Shown here piece after piece: positions 14,434-23,059 of a stretch of 35,695 bases of DNA (the first letter of the stretch is position 1; each line of letters opens with the position of its first letter). The translations under genes were made by a program, and so were the position numbers. The notes under the pieces were generated by a model. The model searched no databases. It had not been told where the DNA came from and saw nothing but the letters and a program-made list of their open reading frames with translations. Origin of the DNA: CAZOHG01 sp964579725 (GTDB taxonomy: Bacteria; Zhuqueibacterota; JdFR-76; BMS3Abin05); NCBI GenBank assembly GCA_964579725.1, contig CAZOHG010000036.1, forward strand, positions 1 through 35,695. The letters run 5' to 3'.

Positions 14434-17040
14434 TTAGAAGCTGAACCAATGATTCAGCTTAATCAAAAGTACGTGATTTCCTTCTGCCTGAAAAAGCTCC
14501 CTGAAATTCTCTTTTAGGGCAAACACACTGTTATTTGCGAAATCTGTTCGTCCTTGAGACCACACCAGAAAGAGGGTAGACCCCGGATGGTATTCCCAGC
14601 GGAGAACCAAATTGGAGCGGAATTGCTTAAAGTTAAAATCCGGATTTCCCGAAAAATCATACGGAGCAAAACGATCGGTGTAGTGCTTGGCACGAGGACG
14701 CACGACTTCACGAAAATGTGAATAATGTCCCGCTGTAATGTAGGGCTGCCCGTAAAATTGAATGCTTAAGTTAGGGGTGAGCGCGAAATTAACGCGTGTC
14801 GTGAGCGAAAAAAGTTTCTGGTCCAGATGGGCCAAAATGTAGTGGGACCCGCTGTCCGCTATTTTGGTCACGTACTGAAAATCGTTCTGGCCTGTTGAAA
14901 AGTTTACCGAAAAGCTAAAATTCAAATTCGACCGCAACCGACCGCGAATTCCGGGCGACACGCTTCGCTGCCAAAAGTGCTGGTCGTTTCGACTTCCTTG
15001 CAGGTTGAACTCGAGAGCTACCGGCTTTCGATCGTCGGACATGAACCCTGCCCAAAAACTGACACCCCCCGGGACCAACATTGCAGGCCCGCCGCGCAGG
15101 GTCGAGGTCCGAAGCTGTTGGCCCTGTCGGTTGATTCCGAGAAATCCGCGCCAGTAGTTCAACAGACGAAAATGTCCGTTCAGATTGAGCCCGTAGCCCA
15201 CAAAATCGCCCCCGTAGTACCAGCTTGCCCAGATATTCGAATTCAATCCGTAATCCCGAAAAATTTTTCCGGGCTTGTACTCCTGGTACCCTAACCAGGA
15301 AAAACCGGACAGGTAATTGGCTTCCCGCATGTAACCCAAATCGTTTACCTCAAATCCAGGTGTGCGAGTCATTCCGCCGAATCCGCCCCGCCAGTGCCCG
15401 TTGGCAATTTTCCCCAAAAACAGGAGCGCTGAAAGCCCGGACAGCGATGTGCGATCGGGATCGTAGTGTGTGAATTTCATATCCGGGCGCTGAAAATAAT
15501 GCGCGGAAGATTTTTGAATGGCTTGAATGGCTTCCTTGTTTCCGGAAACGCGGCTTCCGTAGAGAGAGAATTGAAACATGTACGCGTCGTGCCCCCAGCG
15601 ATTGTTGATGTCAATCCCCCCGGCAGTGGCCTCTTTGGCCAGAAAATTGAAATGCACATTGGGAATAGTCCGAAACACATTGGTTCCGGCTAATCCGACC
15701 GTCGTGCGCCCACGTCGAAAATCCTTTTTCAGCCGAACTACCGAATAATTGGTGTAGGGCTCCACAATTTCCTGGTAGCGGCGATTTCCCTGTTGAATCT
15801 CCGCCTTCTCCTGATTCGTCAGCGCTTCCAACACGCCAAGAGACCATCCCTTGGCGGTTTTTCCCGTAATTTTTGCTGCCTCCAAAATGTGGGTTTGCTC
15901 GGGCATTTTGACGTACGTGGAGTCTCCCGAGACCGATGGGTAGTAATGAGGTGAGCGCCCAATGCGCCGAGAATAGAAAAGCTTTTCCGAGCCCATTTCC
16001 CCGTCTCCGATTCCCAAAGGAATGGAAAAGATGTCACTCCCCTCCACAAAAAAGGGACGCTTTTCTTCAAAAAAGGTTTCGTAAGCGGTTAAATTCAATT
16101 CCGAAGGGTCGGCTTCCACCTGGCCGAAATCGGGGTTTATGGTCGCATTCAGCGTAACGTTGCTGGTAATCCCGTACCGAAACTCCGTTCCGGCGTTGGA
16201 AACTTCCGTTTGCCCTGGTCGGAAGGGATTTCCGGGTTCCCGCGGGTAGAAATTTCGAGATGTCATGGCATAGGGGAAAAATTCCAGATTTCGGGGGGCG
16301 CGCAGCTTCTTGAGTCCGCGCAATTCCCCGAAATTGGACACAAATCCGGCAGCGTCGCGCGGCTGCGGCGACCAAAAATCCTGCTCGTTGTTGCGGTAAA
16401 TGTAGCGCACCGCCTGAAATCCCCACACCAAGTCCTTTCCGCTCACAAATCGGAGCTGGCTGAAGGGGATTTTAAATTCCGCCATCCAGCCCAGGCTGTC
16501 GCGGCTCACCCGTGAAAGCCAGACGGCGTTCCAATTGGGGTCCTGATTATTTCCGTCGTTTGAAAGAAGTTGGTCCATTTGTACACCAGCGGCGTTTACA
16601 AAAAAACCAAAGGCTGTCCGGTGATCGAAATAGCTGTCAATGGCTACCCCCAGCCAATCCCCGTTGGAGATCTGGTCACGGCGGGTAAGCTGGGCGTAAA
16701 TGCTGTCCGGTGCCGTGTCAAAAGCCCGCATGCCGACGTACAAATTGTGCTCGTCGTACGCCACCTGAAGTGTCGTTTTCTGTGACCCCGGTTTCCCCTC
16801 GTTGGGCTGCTGCTGAATAAAATCATCTGCTTTGGGCGCACGCTGCCAAACGGGGTCGTCCAACTTTCCGTCCATACGAATTTCCCCGGGTTTTACCTGA
16901 ACGGCCGTGACAATCTTCACGGGCTTTTTTTCGCTTCCTTTTGCCTTTTTCCCCCAAATCCCCGGTGCGGCTACCACCATTTGTGCGCTGAAAAAAAGAA
17001 TCACACTCCCCTTGAATAATCGGCCCAAAGCACTTTTCAT
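14434..17040 (-). CDS. DUF5916 outer-membrane protein with N-terminal CBM9-like domain
   Basis: This 868-residue exported protein has a signal peptide at residues 1 to about 25 (hydrophobic VILFFSAQMVVAA, cleavage near AAPG). A carbohydrate-binding family 9-like domain follows, from about 45 to 240, with the usual opening GEIRMDGKLDDPVWQRA and a later WMAEFKIPFSQLRF. The rest is DUF5916: NPDFGQVEADPSELNLTAYETFFEEKRPFFVEG is its hallmark. Alternating strands then suggest a beta-barrel, and the chain ends in phenylalanine (NHWFSF), the outer-membrane insertion signal. The substrate is unknown, with sugar or glycoconjugate binding likely from the CBM9-like part. The gene has its own terminator, and the histidine kinase gene lies upstream on the same strand, 179 nt away. 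Confidence 0.9.
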   Translation of the reverse strand: MKSALGRLFKGSVILFFSAQMVVAAPGIWGKKAKGSEKKPVKIVTAVQVKPGEIRMDGKLDDPVWQRAPKADDFIQQQPNEGKPGSQKTTLQVAYDEHNLYVGMRAFDTAPDSIYAQLTRRDQISNGDWLGVAIDSYFDHRTAFGFFVNAAGVQMDQLLSNDGNNQDPNWNAVWLSRVSRDSLGWMAEFKIPFSQLRFVSGKDLVWGFQAVRYIYRNNEQDFWSPQPRDAAGFVSNFGELRGLKKLRAPRNLEFFPYAMTSRNFYPREPGNPFRPGQTEVSNAGTEFRYGITSNVTLNATINPDFGQVEADPSELNLTAYETFFEEKRPFFVEGSDIFSIPLGIGDGEMGSEKLFYSRRIGRSPHYYPSVSGDSTYVKMPEQTHILEAAKITGKTAKGWSLGVLEALTNQEKAEIQQGNRRYQEIVEPYTNYSVVRLKKDFRRGRTTVGLAGTNVFRTIPNVHFNFLAKEATAGGIDINNRWGHDAYMFQFSLYGSRVSGNKEAIQAIQKSSAHYFQRPDMKFTHYDPDRTSLSGLSALLFLGKIANGHWRGGFGGMTRTPGFEVNDLGYMREANYLSGFSWLGYQEYKPGKIFRDYGLNSNIWASWYYGGDFVGYGLNLNGHFRLLNYWRGFLGINRQGQQLRTSTLRGGPAMLVPGGVSFWAGFMSDDRKPVALEFNLQGSRNDQHFWQRSVSPGIRGRLRSNLNFSFSVNFSTGQNDFQYVTKIADSGSHYILAHLDQKLFSLTTRVNFALTPNLSIQFYGQPYITAGHYSHFREVVRPRAKHYTDRFAPYDFSGNPDFNFKQFRSNLVLRWEYHPGSTLFLVWSQGRTDFANNSVFALKENFRELFQAEGNHVLLIKLNHWFSF

Positions 17041-17219
17041 CTCTACCCATTCTCCCTTTGTTTTGTGGAATTGTCTCGTATTTCACTTTTAATAGACGTA
17101 AAAATCCGGAAAAAGTTAGGGAAATTTTGAGGAAATCGGCATTGTGAGAAAAAATCCGTGACTCCAACAAATGGTCAATAAAGGGAATCCGTTCTTTTTG
17201 CCAATCGAAAGAGACCGCG

Positions 17220-19427
17220 TCACGGTTGCCGGTCGGTGGCAGAACGGGAGCTTTGGGTCTCCTGTTTTTTGACAGCCACCGGAATCTGAATCAGAAAGGT
17301 CGTGCCCACGCCAACTCGGCTGGACACGTCAATGGTGGCACCGTAGATTTCCAGCAAATGTCGGGCGACAAAAAGACCCAATCCCATGTTGTGCCCGCTT
17401 TTGTTTGCAGGGGACGTTTTGGTTGTAAAAAATGGCAGAAACACCTTGTCCAGGTCTTCTCTGGCGATTCCCACACCTGTGTCGGCAATTTTTATTTCGA
17501 TCTGATTTGCTTGAAATCGGGTTTCCACTGTCAGGACTTTGTGCTCACTCTCCCGCATGGCTTCTACGGCATTACTCAAAAACGCTTCGAGCCCCATGGA
17601 AAAATCGCTGTAGCGTCCCCAAATAGGGGGTACACGCGGATCGAGCCGAATCATTTTTTCAAAAGGGAAATTCAGGCGATGGTTCATTTCCAAAAGGTTA
17701 AGGGAATCGGTTAGCAGGTCATTGAGGTGAATTTCCATCTCCCGATTGGAAATTTCATTTTTATTCCGGTCGGTAACCAACAGAATGGTCTTTTCCATCT
17801 GGTTGGCCGCCTGAAGAATGGCGTTGATCTGTTTTTCCTCGGGGTATTTCATCTTTAAAATCTCCCCCAGGCCAATAATGGACGTGAGAGGGTTGTACAG
17901 GTTGTGCGCGATTCCCGCCGTCAAAATACCCAGAGAGGCCAGTCGATTGGATTCGATGAGCTTCCACTCCATCTGTTTCTCTAAAATTTCCAATTGCTTG
18001 ATTCGCCGTACATCCACCAAAATAAAAAGTTCGTTCCGCGTGGTATTGAAGTCAAATCGAGCGTGGTAAAGCAAAACGGGGATTTCCTGATTTTTTACAA
18101 TTAAAGTACCTTCAACCGGAAAATTTTCGTGGAAGTCAGGTAATTCCCACAGCGGTGTACGTTGACCTTGAAGATTCTTAAACATCAGCGTTTTCAATCC
18201 GTCCGCCTGTGCAGTCTGTTCACCCAACAACTCTTTTGCCTTTTTGTTGGCGAAAATAACCCGATTCTCTTCCACCACAAAAATCATGTTGGGTGAATGG
18301 TTGAGAAAACTAAAATATCGCTCCTCCGAAATCTTCAATTGCTGGAAGGCTCGCCGCAGTTCCTGATTTTTGTTCTCGATCTCGTGCATGTAGCTCCAGG
18401 CTTCATTTGCCAAAATGCCGTATTCGTCCCGACGATTTTTGATTTTGGCCATGGGTGGAATGTACCCCTTGTCCCGGTACAAACTTAATGTGTCTACCAA
18501 AGATTGTAGGGGATGTGAAAAGTGGGCGGCTAAGATTTCGCTCACAACCAAAATAATCAGAAGAATAAAGATGACGACAATTCCCAAAAATCGGGGACTC
18601 GGCTGAAAGGCTTTCAGGACAGGGGTTAGATTTTCCTGCTCGGCTAATCCGAATTGCCCCGATTCAAGGGGTTCCAAATAGAGAAAGGTTTTGTCTTTTT
18701 TGTCTAAAATTTCAAACGGACGTACGCCGCCGGGCGCCAAAAGGGCAGTTAGCTTTTTGTGATTGACCTGTTTAAAAGCCGGAAGCTCGGCCAGCTTGCG
18801 ATTCACTTCATTCGGATTCCCTGAGAACACAATGTGGTCGTTCCGATCCACAAAATAGAATTGAATTCTGTTCCGTTCGCTTGGGAAATTAAGGACCGAA
18901 TCGAAAATAAACGGCATGTCCAATTCCAAAAAAACGCCCACCGGCGAAGTGTTGCCTTTCGCTTTGGTTAACGCCGACAGGATGAAAACACGTTGCTTTT
19001 GGTTGCTGAACAAAAGAGCTCCCCGGGTACCCGCTTTTGAAAAGAAATTGCGGAAAAATGCTGCAGGCAAGGTGTTTGCGGCATTTGTTTGGGGAGTTTT
19101 GAACACCAAATGCCCCTTGGCATCGGAGACAAAAATCGCTTTAATCTCGGGGAAAATTTTTCGTTTATTTGAAAGGTATTCCGGCCAATTGTTCATATTC
19201 GGGATTGAGGCGGCAATTTGGTCGGCCATTCGCTCAAAGTGAGAGAGCGTGTTGGCCAACATATGTGCTTTTTCGTGGCTGTCTTCAATGGCAATTTGTT
19301 CGTATTCCGCAACAATGCGTTTTTCGAAATGGAAATGGATCAGGTACACCACTGTGGAGAGAGCAAGAAGGACGGGGAGAAAAATAGCCCAAAATATTTT
19401 TGTGCGGATTTTCAGATTACGAAACAT
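17220..19427 (-). CDS. Membrane sensor histidine kinase (orphan, variant H-box)
   Basis: This is a 735-residue kinase. TM1 (about 12-30) and TM2 (about 280-301) bracket a roughly 250-residue extracytoplasmic sensor of double-Cache-like size. HAMP (about 305-350), PAS (about 370-475), HisKA and HATPase domains follow. The phosphoacceptor is H508 in HNLYNPL: the residue after His is Asn, where most kinases have Glu or Asp. The N box (LSNAVEAM), G1 (DTGVGI), F (FLPFFTTK) and G2 (GHNMGLGLF) boxes are intact, so ATP binding should be normal. The start is ATG 19427, because GGGAGGG is 10 nt away; the TTG two codons earlier is too close. No response regulator is adjacent. It is divergent from the sialidase-like cluster, which it may control. 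Confidence 0.93.
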   Translation of the reverse strand: MFRNLKIRTKIFWAIFLPVLLALSTVVYLIHFHFEKRIVAEYEQIAIEDSHEKAHMLANTLSHFERMADQIAASIPNMNNWPEYLSNKRKIFPEIKAIFVSDAKGHLVFKTPQTNAANTLPAAFFRNFFSKAGTRGALLFSNQKQRVFILSALTKAKGNTSPVGVFLELDMPFIFDSVLNFPSERNRIQFYFVDRNDHIVFSGNPNEVNRKLAELPAFKQVNHKKLTALLAPGGVRPFEILDKKDKTFLYLEPLESGQFGLAEQENLTPVLKAFQPSPRFLGIVVIFILLIILVVSEILAAHFSHPLQSLVDTLSLYRDKGYIPPMAKIKNRRDEYGILANEAWSYMHEIENKNQELRRAFQQLKISEERYFSFLNHSPNMIFVVEENRVIFANKKAKELLGEQTAQADGLKTLMFKNLQGQRTPLWELPDFHENFPVEGTLIVKNQEIPVLLYHARFDFNTTRNELFILVDVRRIKQLEILEKQMEWKLIESNRLASLGILTAGIAHNLYNPLTSIIGLGEILKMKYPEEKQINAILQAANQMEKTILLVTDRNKNEISNREMEIHLNDLLTDSLNLLEMNHRLNFPFEKMIRLDPRVPPIWGRYSDFSMGLEAFLSNAVEAMRESEHKVLTVETRFQANQIEIKIADTGVGIAREDLDKVFLPFFTTKTSPANKSGHNMGLGLFVARHLLEIYGATIDVSSRVGVGTTFLIQIPVAVKKQETQSSRSATDRQP

Positions 19428-19615
19428 GAGCAATCGACCCTCCCGATTTTTAATTGATTAAAAAAGCACTCCCTTATGGTACTTCCTTTTTTTCATAAAG
19501 TTTCGAAAATGCAAGACATAGGTTTTGTCCGATCGGGATTTTGTCCTCCTCTTTTTTTATTTGCCGTTAAGCCCAGCCGTCTTTTTTGCAAATGGTCTCT
19601 CGTGTGAAATAGTAC

Positions 19616-19645
19616 TTGACTTTTTGGGCAGGAAATTTGTTTATT
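19616..19645 (+). promoter_or_regulatory. Candidate sigma-70 promoter of the sialidase-like cluster
   Basis: TTGACT (19616-19621) resembles a -35 box, and TTTATT (19640-19645) follows after an 18-bp spacer, with TATTAA overlapping two bases later. Transcription would start near 19652 and give a leader of about 135 nt that includes the hairpin at 19670-19710. The -10 match is only moderate. Confidence 0.4.
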
Positions 19646-19669
19646 AATAGGAGTTTTTTTCTAAAAATC

Positions 19670-19710
19670 GCCGGCTTGCCGATTGGGTACAAAATCGGCT
19701 TTGCGCTGGC
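19670..19710 (+). promoter_or_regulatory. Long leader stem-loop upstream of the sialidase-like gene
   Basis: An outer stem pairs GCCGGC (19670-19675) with GCTGGC (19705-19710), including one wobble. An inner seven-base stem pairs GCCGATT (19678-19684) with AATCGGC (19693-19699). The loop is 8 nt and a small asymmetric internal loop separates the stems. No T tract follows on the plus strand, so it is not a terminator. It may stabilise the mRNA or be a binding site. Confidence 0.45.
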
Positions 19711-19785
19711 AGAAAAAAGAAGAAGCGCTTTGTTCCTACAAGTCTTAAATTAGTGACCGGCTTTTTTTAAACCAAGGAATCGCAA

Positions 19786-20976
19786 ATGACACACATCATC
19801 AAACGCCATTGGTTTATTTGGGTCGTTTTATTATTTCCGACTCTGTGTTTTTCCCGCGGACATTTTCAGGGAGAACTGATCTTTCCGCCCGAACATTGGC
19901 ACAACCATTCCTCTTCTCTGGTGCAAACACCCAACGGCGATTTGCTGGTGTGTTGGTACCACGGGTCCGGTGAACGCAGTGCCGACGACGTGAAGATTTT
20001 GGGCTCTCGGAAAAGACACGGCCACGGCCGTTGGGAAAAGCCTTTTCTCATGGCGGACGTACCCGGCTTCCCCGACACCAATCCTGCCATGGTGGTCAAT
20101 GGTGCCGGTAAGCTTTTTCTCTTTTGGGCGAATATCGTCAGCAACCAGTGGGGGTCGGCTTTGCTTCGAATGCAAACCTCCACCGATTTTCAGCAGCAGG
20201 GCAGACCGCCCCGCTGGAGCTGGCAAGACGTAATTCTACTAAAACCCGCTCAATTGGAGGTGCAATTTCTGAAAAAAGTAGCAGCCGTTCTCCCCAGACT
20301 TTCCAGTTACCCGGACGCCCGAGCCGAAGCCGAAGAAGCCGTTCGCAAAGTCACGGACAAATTGGCTCGCCGCACTGGCTGGATGCCCCGTGTCCACCCG
20401 CTTCTTTTGCCTTCGGGACGCATGCTTCTGCCCCTTTATTCCGACGTTTTCTCCGTAGGTCTGGTAGCCATTTCGGACGACAGCGGCAAAACCTGGTTTT
20501 CCAGCGAGCCCATTATCGGCTTGGTCAACGTCCAACCCAGCCTGGTTCGCAAAAAGGACGGAACAATTGCCGCTTACATGCGGGACAACGGGCCGGGCCT
20601 CAAAATCCAGTACAGCGAATCTCACGACGACGGTGTGCACTGGGAAGCAGCCCGGTACCTGTCCATTCCCAATCCCGGTTCCAGCGTGGAAACCATTGCT
20701 CTGAAAAACGGACATTGGGTATTGGTCTGCAACGACACAAAAGACGGGCGCTACCGCCTCACCGCTCTGCTAAGCGAAGACGAGGGAAAAACCTGGCCCT
20801 GGCGGCGTCCCATTGAATTTTCGCCCGATCATTCCGGAAGCTATTCCTACCCGTCGGTCATTCAAACACGCGACGGGAATATTCACGTCACCTACAGTTG
20901 GAGTGAAAACGGGGGACAATCCATTAAGCACGTGGTTTTCAACGAAGATTGGATCAGAGAAGCACCTAAAAAGTAG
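19786..20976 (+). CDS. Secreted BNR/Asp-box sialidase-fold protein (exo-sialidase-like)
   Basis: This 396-residue protein has an N-terminal signal peptide (about 1-24; hydrophobic core FIWVVLLFPTLCFS), so it acts in the periplasm or outside. The rest is a six-bladed BNR propeller with three clear Asp boxes: S230-DDSGKT-W237, S279-HDDGVH-W286 and S330-EDEGKT-W337. A mostly helical, charged insertion lies at about 155-198. The end GSYSYPSVIQTRDGNIHVTYSW is typical of the BNR_2 family. I do not find a clear RIP motif of true sialidases, so the substrate may be another glycan and sialidase is a fold name only. It is the first gene of a five-gene plus-strand cluster; the SGNH esterase gene starts 10 nt after its stop codon. 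Confidence 0.85.
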   Translation: MTHIIKRHWFIWVVLLFPTLCFSRGHFQGELIFPPEHWHNHSSSLVQTPNGDLLVCWYHGSGERSADDVKILGSRKRHGHGRWEKPFLMADVPGFPDTNPAMVVNGAGKLFLFWANIVSNQWGSALLRMQTSTDFQQQGRPPRWSWQDVILLKPAQLEVQFLKKVAAVLPRLSSYPDARAEAEEAVRKVTDKLARRTGWMPRVHPLLLPSGRMLLPLYSDVFSVGLVAISDDSGKTWFSSEPIIGLVNVQPSLVRKKDGTIAAYMRDNGPGLKIQYSESHDDGVHWEAARYLSIPNPGSSVETIALKNGHWVLVCNDTKDGRYRLTALLSEDEGKTWPWRRPIEFSPDHSGSYSYPSVIQTRDGNIHVTYSWSENGGQSIKHVVFNEDWIREAPKK

Positions 20977-20986
20977 AGGAACGACC

Positions 20987-21613
20987 ATGATTGTTGAACA
21001 GAACCAGACCTTTTTGTTCATGGGGGACAGCATTACCGATGTCAATCGCCGAGTCGCCGACTGCAATCCGTTGGGACAGGGCTACCCGCTGTTGGTAGCG
21101 GCTTTGGTTTCCGCCAAGTACCCGGAATTGAATATTCGATTCCTAAACCGCGGCATCGGCGGCAACACAGCGCAGGATTTGTCCGATCGCTGGGAAACGG
21201 ATGTGCTAACACACAAGCCGGATTGGCTTTCGATTTTAATCGGTATTAACGACGTCCATTTGTGGCTTAAAAATCCGCAAAACCAAACGGTTTCGCCGGA
21301 AGCCTTTGCCCGAATTTACCACGCCCTGTTGCAAAAAACGGCTGAGGAAGTCGGTAACCGTTTTATTTTGATTGAGCCCTTCTACATTCACCCCGACCGC
21401 ACCCATCCGGTGCGAAAACTCTTAGACGGCTACCGTGAAATTGTTCGATCGGTTGCCCGCGAGTTCTCCGCCCTTTTCATTCCGGCGCAGGAAGAATTCG
21501 ACGCTCTCTTAAAAAAACAGCCCGCAGCCTACTGGACGCAGGATTCGGTTCACCCCGCTCCCTCGGGGCACGGGGCGCTGGCTCGCTGGCTTTTGAACAC
21601 CTTGCAGTATTAA
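20987..21613 (+). CDS. SGNH/GDSL hydrolase (likely carbohydrate esterase)
   Basis: This is a 208-residue hydrolase with all four SGNH blocks: block I FMGDSIT with nucleophile S15, block II GIGGNT, block III GIND with N88, and block V DSVHP with D186 and H189. The domain fills the whole protein, and no signal peptide is visible, so it should be cytoplasmic. Relatives of this small type remove acetyl or other acyl groups from sugars, but the substrate cannot be read here. The start is ATG 20987, with AGAGGA 7 nt upstream; the reading frame stays open far back into the sialidase-like gene, but that is overlap without function. It is 27 nt from the next gene, so co-expression is likely. Confidence 0.9.
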   Translation: MIVEQNQTFLFMGDSITDVNRRVADCNPLGQGYPLLVAALVSAKYPELNIRFLNRGIGGNTAQDLSDRWETDVLTHKPDWLSILIGINDVHLWLKNPQNQTVSPEAFARIYHALLQKTAEEVGNRFILIEPFYIHPDRTHPVRKLLDGYREIVRSVAREFSALFIPAQEEFDALLKKQPAAYWTQDSVHPAPSGHGALARWLLNTLQY

Positions 21614-21640
21614 CCCTCTTCAAAAGGAGAAATTCGTCAC

Positions 21641-22996
21641 ATGAAACGGTGGCTTTGGTTCGTCGGTTTGGCTATTTTTCTAACCGGGTGTTCTTCGTCC
21701 GGAGAAAACCTCTGGGAGGTGCGCCAGATTACTTTTGAAAAAAACAAAAATCACAATTTGGACAACAATCGCAATTTTTCCCCCGATGACCGTTGGCTGT
21801 GCTACGACACCCGTCCGTTTAACGGAAGCATTGCCGACGGGCAAACCATTGAAAAGGTCAATGTGCAAACCGGCCAGGAAGTGATTTTGTACCAGGTTGC
21901 CCATTACGTAAAACACAAGGGTCCGGGGGTGGGAGCGGCGAGCTATTTCCCTCACAAAGACAGCGTGATTTTTATTCACGGCCCGGACGTGCAGCGCGGT
22001 TTGGTTTACCAGAAAACCAGGCGCGTGGGGGCTATTGTACCGGCAGACGGCTCCGGCAAAAGAGTTTGGGCAGATGCCCGAGACGTCACCTTTCCATTTA
22101 CGCCGGGTGCGTTAAGAGGCGGCACACACCGACACGAACCGGGCGGACCCCATGACGAATGGGTCGGGTTCACGTACAACGATTTAATCATGAAACGCTA
22201 CGGCGAATCCATTGGAAAGGATCTGGACCTGCGCACCGTCGGGGTTACGCACCTTGGGCATCCGGTTCGGGTGGACGCCGATTCGGCTGGAGAAAATCGC
22301 TCGGGCATTGGGTTTAGTGTGGTGGTCGTTAAAGTGGTTCCCAATCCAAAACCGGGCACGGACCAAATCAGTCACGCGGCCGGAGACCGGTGGGTCGGAG
22401 AAAAGGGATACCCCAAACCGGACGGAACCTACCAGCTTGCCCGCGCATTTCTCGGGAAACTCGCTTCCGGGAAAGAAGAGGTGTTCATCGTGGACATTCC
22501 CCGCGATATTACCCAACCGGCCCCTGACGGTCCTCTGGAAGGAACGCCCACGACCTTTCCCCATCCCCCCAAAGGCACTGTCCAGCGGCGTTTGACGCAC
22601 ACGGCCTCCGGTTGTGCAGGCAATGTGAGCAGTAACCCGCAGGGAACCCGCCTCTCGTTTCTTTCAAAAGACGCCAAAAGCCGGTGGCAAATTTTCCTGA
22701 TTTCTCCGTTAGGGGGCAAAATGCGGCAGGCTACCTTTTTCAGGAGCGGCGTACAAGGCGAAGCCCGCTGGCTGCCGGGTGGAAAAGCCTTCGTGTGCGT
22801 GGCTCACAACCGAATTTACCGTGTGAACGCCGATGAAAATAGTCCCCATTTTGGCAAAGCAACTGCCTTAACAGGGGAATTTGAACAGCCGCCCTCCAAT
22901 TTGGTAGCGGGACACACCGGGAAAATAGTGGCCTTCAATTTGGAACGCAATCATCAACTACAAATTTTCGTCGCCGAAGCGCCAAAAAGGAAATAG
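21641..22996 (+). CDS. DUF3748 (YidR-like) beta-propeller lipoprotein
   Basis: This 451-residue protein has a lipoprotein signal peptide (MKRWLWFVGLAIFLTGC) with the lipid-bearing cysteine at C17. The body matches DUF3748, the family of E. coli YidR, block for block: FSPDDRWLCYDTRP, TIEKVNVQTGQE, VIFIHGP, FTPGALRGGTHRHE, VGFTYNDLIMK, PKPGTD, VQRRLTHT, NPQGTRLSFL and LISPLGGKMRQ. The fold is TolB/WD40-like. The function is unknown in any organism as far as I know. YidR itself lacks a lipobox, whereas this version is membrane-anchored. Its place between an esterase and sugar-modifying enzymes suggests glycan binding or cleavage. GGAG lies about 10 nt before the ATG. Confidence 0.88.
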   Translation: MKRWLWFVGLAIFLTGCSSSGENLWEVRQITFEKNKNHNLDNNRNFSPDDRWLCYDTRPFNGSIADGQTIEKVNVQTGQEVILYQVAHYVKHKGPGVGAASYFPHKDSVIFIHGPDVQRGLVYQKTRRVGAIVPADGSGKRVWADARDVTFPFTPGALRGGTHRHEPGGPHDEWVGFTYNDLIMKRYGESIGKDLDLRTVGVTHLGHPVRVDADSAGENRSGIGFSVVVVKVVPNPKPGTDQISHAAGDRWVGEKGYPKPDGTYQLARAFLGKLASGKEEVFIVDIPRDITQPAPDGPLEGTPTTFPHPPKGTVQRRLTHTASGCAGNVSSNPQGTRLSFLSKDAKSRWQIFLISPLGGKMRQATFFRSGVQGEARWLPGGKAFVCVAHNRIYRVNADENSPHFGKATALTGEFEQPPSNLVAGHTGKIVAFNLERNHQLQIFVAEAPKRK

Positions 22997-23059
22997 ACAA
23001 AGGATAAAAATGGCACGTGTATTTGAAATCCGAACAAAACTTAAAAAGGAATCCGGCCC

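Larger units (their letters stand above)
19428..19785. other. Divergent intergenic region between kinase and glycan cluster
   Basis: This 358-nt A/T-rich region separates the minus-strand kinase gene from the plus-strand five-gene cluster, so it must hold two promoters. On the plus strand I see a candidate promoter (19616-19645) and a leader hairpin (19670-19710). On the minus strand the kinase ribosome-binding site GGGAGGG is clear, but its promoter is not. Confidence 0.6.

Noticed and set aside
19786..20976. Naming the BNR protein a true sialidase (nanH)
   Set aside because: Asp boxes and the fold are clear, but the arginine/RIP signature is not, and no sialic-acid catabolic genes lie nearby.
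20813..20986. Upstream extension of the SGNH hydrolase frame
   Set aside because: It lies within the coding sequence of the BNR protein, and AGAGGA supports the ATG at 20987.
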